NCBI GenBank assembly: GCA_036365515.1
Contig: CM070873.1
Coordinates: forward strand, 261,923,575-261,987,574
Direction: 5' to 3'
Length of the DNA stretch: 64,000 bases
Source: Torymus aiolomorphi
Lineage: Eukaryota > Arthropoda > Insecta > Hymenoptera > Torymidae
Shown in pieces: positions 49,220 through 60,008 of the stretch. The position numbers and the translations under genes are program-made. A model generated the notes under the pieces. The model saw only the letters and a list, made by a program, of their open reading frames with translations. It was not told where the DNA came from and ran no database searches. The stretch's first letter is position 1. Every line of letters begins with the position of its first letter.

Positions 49220-49360
49220 AAATGCGGATCTGCGGTTCCTTTGCAATCGGTTATCCGGCGGTGGCGGCGGCGGTCGAGCCGAAGGCCCTTCAATTGACCA
49301 CCTCGTAAAGTCCTCAGACAAAGGAGAACAAAGGCCCAGATACAGTGACGTTTTTTGCAC

Positions 49361-49361
49361 A

Positions 49362-49408
<47 letters not shown>
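49361..49408 (+). repeat. (CA)n microsatellite
   Basis: A CA array of about 48 bp, some 140 bp from the GA array. Confidence 0.95.
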
Positions 49409-49410
<2 letters not shown>

Positions 49411-52009
49411 CGCGTTGTGGCGGTGAGTGAGCGCCTTCCCTTCGGTTACTAACCATTCAGCAGGACATTTGCTTTCTGTACTTATGTACAATGGTCATTT
49501 GTTAAGCGTATAGTCTAAGAATGAATGGAATCAAATTAAAACATGAAAAGTTTAACATTGAACGTGAAAATAATAAGGATTTATTTGTTAAGCTTTTAGT
49601 TAAAATTCACAGATTTCTATGGAAATTGATTGCATTGATTGCTTACTTGAATAATAATTTATTCAAATAATTATATATTTTTAGAAACATTATGTAAGTT
49701 ATTATGTTCTATACGCATTTTTTATTCACCGAAATTCTACACAAAGATACTTAAGAACTAAAAAATTCTCTCTCGCTCTTCCACCGCATTGTCTTTCCAC
49801 TTGAAAAGAAAGTACAGCCGGCAAATTCGTGAATGGCTTTCAAGTGCCAAACGAGAGCTCGCCTCAAGAACTATGTGTGCTTCCTAAAGGCTTCCTCTCC
49901 TTTACTCTCTTACCGTCTTTCTCCTAGAGAGTCTCTGCACGCTCCAAAGAAGCAGCAGCAGCAGCGGCGGTTACACGCGCATGTATAAAGGGCAAAAGCA
50001 AAAGGCCTCTTTTTACACCTAAGAAAAGCTTGGCTCAAAATACGGGCTCACTCGCTTTAGACCCGCATTGTGCCGATTGCGCGAACACACAAGCCTCGCC
50101 TCGCCTACACACCTTCATACACACACTCACCTATACGTATACGTACACAGAGAAAGAGACAGACGGACGGGCACGCCGCCGCCGCCGCTGCTATCGCGCC
50201 GGGGCCCGCAGCAGAGCGAATACTTTCACTGGTTTCACGGCCAACGAACGCGTTACACGATGCTAATAATACCGGCGGGCGCGCATTGCTCCAGCGCCTC
50301 CGCACACACTCATACACACATATCAGACACGTAAGACCTCGCGGTGGGTGATTCGCCTCGCATCTCCATGCATGTAGGAAACGAGCCAAAGCGGCCTCGC
50401 CTCTTTTGCCAGGCGCGCGCCAGTTGATGCCCAGGGCGAATTCCTGCTCGATCCGCCGCCGCCGTCGTCGCGCTGCTCGCATGCTATTCGATCGAAACGG
50501 TCGACGACCTTTTTCTTCCGCAGCAGGCTGCAGTGTATATACGCCGAGTTTGTCTTAGCGCGAGCGAGCGAGAGAAAGAGAGCGCGAAACTCGCGCGCGT
50601 TGTGTGTAGGAGGGAGAGAGAGCCTCATCGATCTGATCTTGACCTCCATTCTCTCTCACGCGCTCTAGCGGCATTATGTATTTCTGTGCGCTGGCGCCGC
50701 GTATACTTATAAGCGTCTATACTGCGGCCTCGCTCGACAAAGCGAGCCCGACCTGCCGAAAATTGCTGAATAAAAGGTCCCGTGGTTTATGTGTATCTGA
50801 AAATAAGATTCTGGCAGGTTTATTGTACTCCTGCCGCGGGTCGTACTCTTGATGATTACATTATAGGTGTGCAGGCATGAGTTGGCGATAGATGTAATGT
50901 TTGCTCAGGTCGGTATAGAATAATAATTCTCATGCCCCCGCGTATATCACGCTCTTCTCTCTATACCTTTGTTTCTTTTTATGCGGCGCTTAATTTACGA
51001 TTTTGATCCGCCCCGATAAGATGCGGTATATGGGAGAGTCGCGCATCGAGAGGCAGCTATACTATACCACTACCATTTTGAATGTCTATTGTGATTCCAT
51101 TATTATCTCGCATCTAATAGCTTAATAGTCGCTCTCGATCGAGCTACCTACCGCACACATATACACATACACACAATGTAATTTTTTTCTTCTTCGGATT
51201 CAATATTACCGCACCGTCTGCGATCTCTGTGATTTTCGAGGTCACGCCGCGCCGGCGGCTCGTGACTTTTACGCCGAGAGGCAGTCGCGCGCGCGTGCAC
51301 GTAACAATAAAAACCTTTTTACACATAGAGAGAGAGAATGCATCGTATACAACGTCGTTACGTAACACGCTGCATCGCACGCCTACTACTACAAACTTTA
51401 AATTGAAATCTCATCTTGCCGTTGCACACTCCAAAACTGAAGGATACATCTCGAACTTTTCGACGTAGACACGTTCGATTCTCCTGAAACCTTCGATTCG
51501 GATCGAGCCCGGCGACAAACTGCCATCGTATACGACGTACGTACGAAGTTCCTTGTACTCCTCCTTGCCTCTTGCGGGGAACTTGGCGAGACGGCGAACC
51601 GTGAAAGGTGTATATATATATAGATACACGAACACACACCCGGCGCGCAGAGACCGCGGCGGCGCGCGTTGTTCCCGACACGAAAAGTGCGCGTCGAGCA
51701 TAGATATTGGATGTCGTCGACACGCGTTGAACATCCGGCGGAAGGTACCTCCGCCGCCACGCCGGTGTGTGTATGTGTGTGGAGAACAATGCACATTCGA
51801 GTGCCTCTTCACCTTCTCCCTTCCTCCTTCATTATGGTATCGCGCTTTCCTGCATCAAAAACGAGCTTCTTCCCTTCTCTCGACGTTGTATACAGCTGAG
51901 GGAAAAATCCCGCGGTTTTTCTTTGATGCCTGTATGTGTATATGTACCTGTTCTCGCGCGCCGCCCCCGCGAAGCAGAATGAATACAGGGGCACACGATG
52001 GAGAAAGAT

Positions 52010-52012
<3 letters not shown>

Positions 52013-52102
<90 letters not shown>
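52013..52102 (+). repeat. (GA)n microsatellite, about 90 bp
   Basis: A perfect GA array. Confidence 0.95.
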
Positions 52103-52105
<3 letters not shown>

Positions 52106-53300
52106 GTATACGTTATTAATCCGCAGGCAGATATATATACGTCACCGCAGCAGCGGAAACATTCTATTTTAGTGGAAACTTTGACCTCAAACTACTTACT
52201 CGCGGCTTCCGAGAATCGCGCGCGACGGAGATCGCGTACATGAATTCTAAACAGAACGTGCCTTATTCCGCTGCGTGTAATATTCTTCGCAAATAAAGAG
52301 AGAGAGGGGGGGAGACGGAAAAAAGGTTCAACGTGCCGTCGACCGCGAGCGTATATACGCACACATATACACATGCACACTACGTGAACACACTCTGTGC
52401 ATGCGCTGCCAGAGTGTGTATAAGCGGATCAATTTGACGTATGTACACGAGTGATTAGACGGAACGTGACTTTTCAGTTACAACATTCTCTTGTTACGTT
52501 CGGCGAATTTGTCAATCTAAACTCGCTTCGTGTATGTGTGTCTGTGTGTGTATATCAGCAGTCCCCGCGCTTCGTGCTAAATGGCGAGTATTGCGCGTGT
52601 GCGTGTGTTTTGCAACGAACGAAAAATTCAATTTTGTACAATATGTATCATACAGGGGATGCCGTAAATCAAAGGAATTCTTGCAAGCTCCGCCTACATA
52701 CGTTACAAGCTTACTGCGTGCTTTCAACATTCCGCATTAGCCTATTTTTTGCGGTTTCTTTCTTCATACCATTTCCTTGAAATCACTAACAGAATAAGCC
52801 AAACAAATACGAAATTCGAAAATCTCGCATAACCGTGCGGGGCGACCAGCAAATTTTGCCGCGAACTCAACTCTCTCTTTGTACGTCGCACCTACGTTAC
52901 GATCCTTCGCCTATTCTGGAATTTTACACAGCTGGACAACTCAACGAGCTTTAAAATCATCGTGCTCCGGCTATATTTATGAAATTAAGCAATGCCGACT
53001 ATGCAACCTATCCGCCCTATTCTCGCATTCTTTCCTCCATTCATAAGCATCACCTTTTTTTATATCTCACACACCGCTCTATTCTAAATCTCAAGGATCT
53101 TTCACCACGTGCTGCGCGCAGAATGCATCATCGTCTTCCCCTTGCTCCTCTTCACTGACTCCACGACTCTCCTCTATATACACTGCATCTCCTCCGTCGC
53201 CCCACCTCCTCCTCATCTATTCCCTCCCTCTTCTTCCCCTATCAATCTTTCTCTCCCTTTCACTCGCGAGCGCTAGCGCGGCGTCTCTCCCTCTTTACAG

Positions 53301-53395
53301 CAGTAACAGCGTGCGGTGCGCGGCGACGACAACGGCAATAAAACCCGTGTGCACGCGTGACTACTCCCCTCTCTTCTTCTCTCGAGTGTGTAGTA
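53301..53395 (+). other. Candidate 95-nt internal exon, weak
   Basis: An acceptor (CTCTCCCTCTTTACAG) ends at 53,300 and a donor (GTAGTA then GTAAGTATA) begins at 53,396. If entered after two codon bases, the frame is open (SSNSVRCAATTTAIKPVCTR, then DYSPLFFSR). The donor has A at -1, and pyrimidine tracts are common here, so chance is likely. Confidence 0.15.
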
Positions 53396-54329
53396 GTAAG
53401 TATAGTTCGCGAGTGTCAGTGGGGCGTACGCGCGCGCGACTGCGAGCTCTCGAAGGATACACACAACTCGCGACTAGTTTTGCATGTGTGCAAGAGAGAG
53501 CGAGAGGAGGCGTGAGCTACTCGCCGCGAGGAGGAAAGAAAGAGAGGCGGCGGCAACTGCGTGTACAGCGCCAGACAAGGTCATGGTTAGCGCGCAAGCG
53601 ACGTGGAACGCTGCACACTGAAAGAGCGAGAGGGAGAGAGGGAAGGAGAGAGAATTGCCGAGGGAGAGAAGGATGTGAGTCGCACGAACGAGCAGCCATC
53701 TTGGGAATGAATGCACCTAACGTCATCGCTTTTGCTTGCGCGTGCTTATAGGTATTGTCTGCCTGTATACGTGTATTATATGGTCGAATAGTGGAGGCGT
53801 TCTTTTCACGCTCGAGGATACGTGCAGTGTGTAATACCTATACAGAGAAAAAGATTATAGTTGATTTGTCATCGCTGTAGTTCTACCCGAATACGAAGTC
53901 GGACCGGCGTTTGTTCATCGTAAGATGTCTTGCGGCCACGTGAGTTTATATAGTTGCACGCCTAAATATGACTCGATCGGCATTGCTTTGTCTGGTTCTC
54001 TATTGCATGCTGAGGAATTAACCAATTTTTTCCTGCTTCGCACTAATGAAAGGTTATTCTATTTGCTTGGGAACTTTTCAAATTTTCTCATTATAGCCAT
54101 CGTAACAGTCGCTGCTGCTATGTATATGGTCTTTTCAAAGCACACACGTCGAGATAGGATCTTCGCATACAAAACACGTAGCCTGCACTTTTGTAAATTT
54201 GTCTTGTTTTCTGAGCGAAACACAATTAAACGCGGATTACTCCTTTCATCTACGCGATATTATTTCATAAAACACTGTCGGGCACACATACACACACATG
54301 TAGGCACGCACGCGATTTTCCTCATTTAA

Positions 54330-54957
54330 GAAACTGGTTCAGTCATTACATCAAAATGCAGAGAACAATTTAGAATTTTTATATATTGTTCTTTAATTCG
54401 AAAGAATATTACATGAATTTTGTCAGTATTTATTTTATGTCATTTTTTCAAGAAAAAAATTCTTGAAAATCGAGTTTTTAACATAGGCTCTTATGGGAAG
54501 TGAGGTTATGTGACCTTTGAACATAAAAATCTCTTATAAAAAGGCAGAAATAAAGTTAAAAGACATCCATTTTAATAGAAAAATAATCAAAGAATAAAAA
54601 CGCAGAGGTCGCTTACAAGGCATTTGGGAAAGAAGTAGTATAGGTGAAAACGCCGAGTTTATAGGCTGCCCGAGGAGGTGCGCGGTGAGTCCCTATTATA
54701 GCCTCCCCCTGCAGCATGACACGACCGAACCTCCTGAAGCTTTGTTTATAAGAGATTTTTATGTTCAAAGATCACATAACCTCTCTCCCATAAGAGCCTA
54801 TGTTAAAAACTCGATTTTCAAGAATTTTTTTTTTTGTGAAAAAATGAGCTACACAAAAATACTGAAAAAATTCATGTGCAATCTTCTTTCAAATTAAAGA
54901 ACAATGTGTAAAAATTCTAAATTGTTGGCTGTATTTTGATGTAATGACTGAACCTCC
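54330..54957. mobile_element. 628-bp foldback MITE with TTAA target site
   Basis: The arms of about 210 bp are 54,330-54,540 and 54,745-54,957. They share GGTTCAGTCATTACATCAAA at the outer ends and ATAAGAGATTTTTATGTTCA at the inner ends. TTAA flanks both sides (54,326-54,329 and 54,958-54,961), the duplication typical of piggyBac-type insertions. The termini differ by a 3-bp indel (GAAACTGGTTCAG against GGAGGTTCAG). The central 200 bp is GC-richer and non-coding. Confidence 0.8.
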
Positions 54958-54961
54958 TTAA

Positions 54962-56539
54962 AGCGAGACTACGATTCCTTCTCCTCCTTCGAATAAACAA
55001 TACGTTAATGCAATAACGGCGAGATCGCATCAGCGCGTTAAAATTCACCATTACTAACTTTATTACGAAAAAATTCAAATAACCCGCGCGCCCGTAATGA
55101 TCTTTCGCGCGTTTTTATTCGACGCACATATAGGTATTATACACACACGAAAGGAAGTACTCGCGCGGGCGCTAAGATCGTTAGGAATAATTTAAAAACA
55201 CGACAATTTTGACATTTACGAGTAGGGAGCACGAGCGCCGTGCATATATCTGCTAATGAAGGTTTTAACGAGCCCGCGCGCGCGCGGGATTTTGCATGAT
55301 GTGGTAATAATGGAATATGCTCTCGAACGCGCGTAAGAATTAGCGGCAGCATTTTGCGCAAGCGCGTTTCAACCCACGCGAGATGATACGTATACGCGAT
55401 AAGATATATAAAAGTGCGTACTTACGTACACTTGGGAAGATTGATCCACGCTACATAAAATCCTAACGTTCGTCGAAATCCTTGACGCCCGCGCACTATA
55501 CTTGCGCGGTGGTGACTGTATCGCCGTATACTTTGCATAATAAGTCACTATAAAATCGCCGTGGACACCGTATAAAATTTTACAACTTCATTCGCGCGCG
55601 CCTGCTTATAAGTACACGGCATTAGCACTAGCGCCGATCGTCAGCTGCGCAAGTGCAGTAATAATACAAACCCATATAGCGATACTGCTTGTAACGAGGG
55701 GAGGAAAAAATAGGACGTCGTAATATAGCTCTGCTGATGTAGTATACTTACATACCTATGCGGGTTTTTGTAACACGTCGCCGAGTTTAATTAGATTAAA
55801 GCGAGTGGGTTCGGCCGCAATCGGCATTCGCGTATTTAATTGCGGCTAACGGCTCACGGTGACGCAGTATAGTAGCTAGTCTTCGGCTTGGAAAACAAAG
55901 GGACACGTCATCGATGTGCGCGCGCGACACGGAGGCCACTTTCGATTTCAGAGCTCGTGAGAAATGCCGCTTCTACAATTGTGGCTGTTTAAAAAGTGTC
56001 GCAGTGGTGATTGAAAACTCATCAATGTTTAATACAACCATGATCATGCGTTGGTATATCAGTGTGGCATACTTTAGATTTGTTATACCGAGAAGTCACT
56101 GAGAGATGAAAGAAATATGTTTAAATATTTACAAGAGCGAGAGACGGAGCGCGTAATTCAAGCTCTGCAGCTACGTGTGCAATTATTTTTTCTTTCTTTC
56201 GAGCGATTGCGCCGTTCTATCGTTGTCCGCAGGGCTCGACTTACCGTTTCTGCCGCACACTTGAGAGCGCTTTAGATAAGCGCGAGCACCAAGCTTTCGC
56301 TCGCCCTTATCATCTTTTAAGGCTAATTTATGACGTTTATGGGAGATAAAAGCATAAATCTGAGTCACGTAAAGAGACTTTCCCAGAAAATCTATCTTTA
56401 TGGCGCTTGATTAATCGGAAATAGCGAGGATATTACCCAGATTAGATGGAATAGGTGAGCTTCGTTGACGACGGGCTACTGCTCCAAAAGGCATATTACA
56501 CTCGTAAATCCAAACTCAGAATCCCTTATTTACGCTCTC
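54962..56539. other. Stretch without a gene
   Basis: GC-moderate sequence with GCGC patches. No supported coding frame and no terminal repeats. Confidence 0.3.
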
Positions 56540-56707
56540 TACACTGAGAGAAGAATATTGTTACTGTTAACATATTTATCTATTTGAAATACAACTATTT
56601 GACATGTTTAAGGATAAAATGTGATATTGTAATAGTTACAATATCTATATTAACTAATAGACATATTCAGATTTGAAAGTAGCTGATGGTAGAAGTTCTT
56701 GTAAATT

Positions 56708-56963
56708 GTAGTTTTTGAATCTAATGGCCAATTTTCTACCAGGATGATGTTGTTATGTAACAAAAAGGTTTGAAATAAAAACTCCATTTAGTTTTTTATA
56801 CCAACGTTTCGGACATTTTTATTGTTTATGTCCCTCATCAAGATAAACATAAAAATGTCCGAAACGTTGGAGTAAAAAAATAAATGATGTTTTTATTTCA
56901 AACGTTTTTGTTATAAAACAACATCATGCTGGTAAAAAATTGGCCATTAGATTCAAAATCTAC
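56708..56963. repeat. Internal 256-bp inverted repeat
   Basis: Arms of about 120 bp (56,708-56,833 and 56,842-56,963) share CAACGTTTCGGACATTTTTA and ATCTAATGGCCAATTTT, with a short loop (TCATC). The left arm contains TTTTCTACCAGG, matching the ends of the MITE at 46,696-46,950. The right arm has the diverged form CTGGTAAAAAATT. Confidence 0.75.
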
Positions 56964-57284
56964 TATAATAAGTATATTGTAACTATTACAATATCAATGT
57001 TCTCAGGTAACATATTGAAATTGTTTATAAGAACATGGTAACTTAACTGTTAACAAGGCATTATAACTGTTACAATGCCTGTATTTGGTCATATTTAAAC
57101 ATACGCACACTGATAGAAGTATTCATTTGTAGTAAATGAATATATTTATTTGAAATCTAAAAACATGGTGTATTTAAATTAAAGACAAATTTCGTTACTA
57201 TTACATAATATTCATAACCAGTACGTTCGTATGTGTTTTGTATGAAATCCATCAATTACTTTAGCCTAAATGCAGATTTCTTAA

Positions 57285-57618
57285 TACCGACCGAGCAATT
57301 CCCACAGTTTCAAGCTGATTAAAAATAAAATCCGTCGAATCACAAAAAATCAAGAAAACACTCTTCTGTATTTTTTAACGTTCTATCATCCAGTCAAAGT
57401 TTGGAGTCGAAATATCAAGCCGTTTTTTCAAAAACTTTGAACGAAATTAAATTTCGCTTTGTTCAAAGTTTTTGCAAAAATGACTTGATATTTCGACTCC
57501 AAACTTTGACTGGATGATAGAACGTTAAAAAACACAGAAGAGCGTTCTATTGATTTTTTGTGATTCGGTGTATTTTATTTTTAATCAGCTTGAAACTGTG
57601 TGAATTGCTCGGTCGGTA
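57285..57618. repeat. 334-bp near-perfect loopless palindrome
   Basis: The arms run from TACCGACCGAGCAATT at 57,285 to its complement ending at 57,618. They meet at a palindromic centre (CGAAATTAAATTTCG) near 57,449. Only a few mismatches and indels occur along about 165 bp per arm. TA at both tips could be a target duplication or part of the palindrome. It is a foldback element or hairpin locus. Confidence 0.8.
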
Positions 57619-57658
57619 ATGGTAGGACCATGAAACCCCGTTAATGAATCTTGCTTTA

Positions 57659-58266
57659 GGGTCTGTCTACACGCCACCACACACCACTACAATACACCCC
57701 ACCACACGCATAGTCCAGGTGTTCCACTCCGTTCCCCCTCGTATACCAAGTTACCGATTGAGTACAGAAGAATAACAAACGCGGCTGCCTCTCTTTTCTA
57801 TTACGCTGTCGACGCTGTATTCTTTATTGCAAATCCCCGAAGAAAGGTGTATAAGTATAAAAAGGTGCATGTAAATTTATTGTTTTAGAGAAGATGAATC
57901 AAAATAGGCCTAGTAAAAAAGAGCCAGTCGCGTTTGTATGGAATTGACATAAGGAATAATTAAATTTTCATAGCTCCTGATATGATTACAGTGCACAATA
58001 AATGATGATTATATTTTGATTCATCTTCTCCAAAACAATAAATTTACATGCACCTTTTTATACTTATACACCTTTCTTCGGGGATTTGCAATAAAGAATA
58101 CAGCGTTGACAGCGTAATAGAAACGAGAGGCAGTCGCAATTGTTATTCTTCTGTACTCAATCGGTAACTTGGTATACGAGGGGGAACGGAGTGGAACATC
58201 CGGACTATGCGTGTGGTGGGGTGTATTGTAGTGGTGTGTCGTGTGTGGTGGCGTGTAGACAGACCC
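57659..58266. mobile_element. 608-bp foldback MITE, PIF/Harbinger-like
   Basis: The inverted repeats are about 250 bp long: GGGTCTGTCTACACGCCACC at 57,659 and its complement ending at 58,266. They extend in to GAAGATGAATCAAAATA on the left and TTTTGATTCATCTTC on the right. TTA flanks both sides (57,656-57,658 and 58,267-58,269), fitting the TWA duplication of PIF/Harbinger insertions. The central 100 bp is non-coding. Confidence 0.8.
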
Positions 58267-58269
58267 TTA

Positions 58270-58760
58270 CGCACACTTCCGCAGGATTTGGAAGGCTTGG
58301 CTCTGTCGGCAATGCAGAATGCGGCGTAGACTACTGAGCTCTCGAAAACATATGGGCGGCCTACCCCGTTCTCCTCTCATGCTTGTCACTTTTGTTTTTC
58401 GATGTTCTCCGCGGCGCTCGGCATCGATAAACGAGGTGACAAGCCGAGGACGAGCCGTCCATGTGTTCTTGGCCCAGCACGCACGAACTTGCATCATAGG
58501 CACGCTGCTGTCCGGCATGCTTGCCGCTGTCTTCTACTTTCTACAGGCGAGCGCCACCGTCTTTCTATATGTTGTCGCCGTCGCCGCGGACCCGCGGTTA
58601 TTGTGCGTGTATAATGTGGGTGTGTGTGTGCGTGTTTATGTGTTTATGGCGATCTCTCCTCGCATCTCTGCACGCTGTTCTGAAGGTTATAACACATATG
58701 TGTGCAGTGACGGATACACTACTCATTATAACTATTAATACACCATGTTATTATATTTTA
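58270..58760. other. GC-rich, gene-like segment inside the nested element
   Basis: Between the Harbinger-like MITE and the right end of the CACTG element lies about 490 bp of GC-rich sequence, unlike the AT-rich flanks. It has an open + frame at 58,319-58,738. Its translation includes a hydrophobic run (ACIIGTLLSGMLAAVFYFLQ-like, near the middle), and there is a GT patch at the end. It resembles the ordinary host DNA of this window more than transposon DNA. It might be captured host sequence. Confidence 0.35.
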
Positions 58761-59490
58761 ATGCATGTGGATTAATAGTAAAGGAATATTCATTTGTCGA
58801 AATTTCAAACGCCGGTAGCTTAACAGTTAACTCACGGGGCTTACAATAAATGAATACTTCTATCAGTGGCATGTTAACAGTTACAATGTCATATTAACAT
58901 TAATTATAAATTTATTAAATCAACTTAATTATGGTCGAACATTAAAATGAATTTATTAAAAATTTATATTCTTTCTAAAGGCCCTGTTAAATTAGAGATA
59001 TATTATCATGAAATATCGTTACATTATCTGAAACAAATCGGTATATTAACTATTACTATACGATATTTGATTTTAACAGACCTGTATATTTCCATGAAAA
59101 CAGGTATAGTAACTATTACCTTACAGCCCATAAAATGACTTAAATAAATGCGTATAGTAATAGTTACTATATCACAGTAAATATAACCGTTTCTTCCTCT
59201 CAGTGTATAACTCTCTCGAAAATAACGATCGACTCTGTTTCTCGGGGCGCGGAGGCTATTTTCGTAGCTTTCGCTTTCGCTTGGACTTGACCTTGAGTCC
59301 ACCGCCTTAGCCTGGAGGCCCGAAGAAGCGGCAGCGACGTTGTCGTCGTCGTCGTCGTCGCAGAAAGATCGAATCATTCGCGAGGATATCCCGAAGGAAG
59401 TGGGCGATCGCGTTCTCGCGAGGAAGGGAAGGCGGAGGGGGGCGCATGCACACACGTACATGGGACGGCGCCTCTCGGAGCGAGGCAGAG

Positions 59491-59492
59491 GT

Positions 59493-59549
<57 letters not shown>
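59491..59549 (+). repeat. (GA)n microsatellite, left of a reciprocal pair
   Basis: A GA array of about 59 bp. A CT array lies 190 bp downstream, so the two could pair as hairpin arms in a transcript or a single strand. Confidence 0.95.
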
Positions 59550-59551
<2 letters not shown>

Positions 59552-59555
<4 letters not shown>

Positions 59556-59670
59556 CAATGGTGATTGTCTTGAAACGTTTACAGCCTAATTATGTGAACA
59601 TGGCCCAAGCACGGTGGAATAACAATGCTATAACTCGTAACAATGTACAATTGTTCATTGTCTGTGCACG
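59552..59670. promoter_or_regulatory. Possible enhancer between GA and CT arrays
   Basis: This 120-bp unique segment contains repeated ACAAT/ATTGT pentamers (AACAATGG, GATTGTC, AACAATGC, AACAATGTACAATTGTTCAT), the core recognised by Sox HMG proteins. It also has CCTAATTATG, a homeodomain-like site. It is bracketed by GAGA-type arrays. Function is inferred from motif density only. Confidence 0.3.
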
Positions 59671-59733
59671 CTCCGGGACTCTCCTCCACCTCCACCTCTT
59701 CCTTATCCTTCGTCTTCTTTCCTTCCTCCCTCT

Positions 59734-59738
<5 letters not shown>

Positions 59739-59808
<70 letters not shown>

Positions 59809-59810
59809 GC
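59739..59810 (+). repeat. (CT)n microsatellite, right of the pair
   Basis: A CT array of about 70 bp with TTTCTC near its end. Confidence 0.95.
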
Positions 59811-60008
59811 TCTTCCTTTTTCCCCACGTGTATTCAGCTTATCTACATATGATATACTTGTAAAGCGCTCGCATTACACGCGCCGCGTCCGGCCCGCGTC
59901 ATTAGACGCTGCTGCTACTACGGCAGCAAGGGTCGTGCGAACGCGCGCACGTGTACTCCATTTTCCCGGGAGCTCTCCCCGCCTTTTTTCAGGTTTTCCG
60001 GATACATA

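Larger units (their letters stand above)
46951..54325. other. GC-rich stretch with large microsatellites, no certain gene
   Basis: It includes CA and GA arrays listed separately. AT-rich interludes at about 48,490-49,030 and 49,500-49,760 lack repeats and genes. A 134-codon + frame at 53,925-54,329 with one hydrophobic stretch (FLIIAIVTVAAAMYMVF) ends in CA repeats and is not accepted as a gene. Confidence 0.3.
57108..58868. mobile_element. Inner element with CACTG ends (CACTA-like?)
   Basis: A perfect 21-bp terminal inverted repeat starts CACTGATAGAAGTATTCATT at 57,108, and its complement ends at 58,868. GCA occurs immediately outside both ends (57,105-57,107 and 58,869-58,871), a possible 3-bp duplication. 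CACTR ends with 3-bp duplications are typical of CACTA/CMC transposons, but a 3-bp match can be chance. It lies inside the outer TA-flanked element and itself contains two further inverted-repeat units. No transposase is present. Confidence 0.65.
56542..59205. mobile_element. Outer element of a nested island (TA flanks)
   Basis: The ends are CACTGAGAG (56,542) and its complement CTCTCAGTG (ending 59,205), with TA on both outer sides (56,540-56,541 and 59,206-59,207). They resemble the ends of the MITE at 7,274-8,124. Removing the internal CACTGATAG element leaves about 900 bp, close to that MITE's 851 bp. GTAACTATTAC-type motifs recur near both ends. The element is therefore a Tc1/mariner-like MITE later interrupted by other insertions. 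It has no transposase frame. Confidence 0.75.

Noticed and set aside
53925..54329. 134-codon + frame with one membrane-like stretch
   Set aside because: It ends in CA-repeat translation (HIHTHVGTHA), has no family resemblance, and single hydrophobic runs are common by chance.
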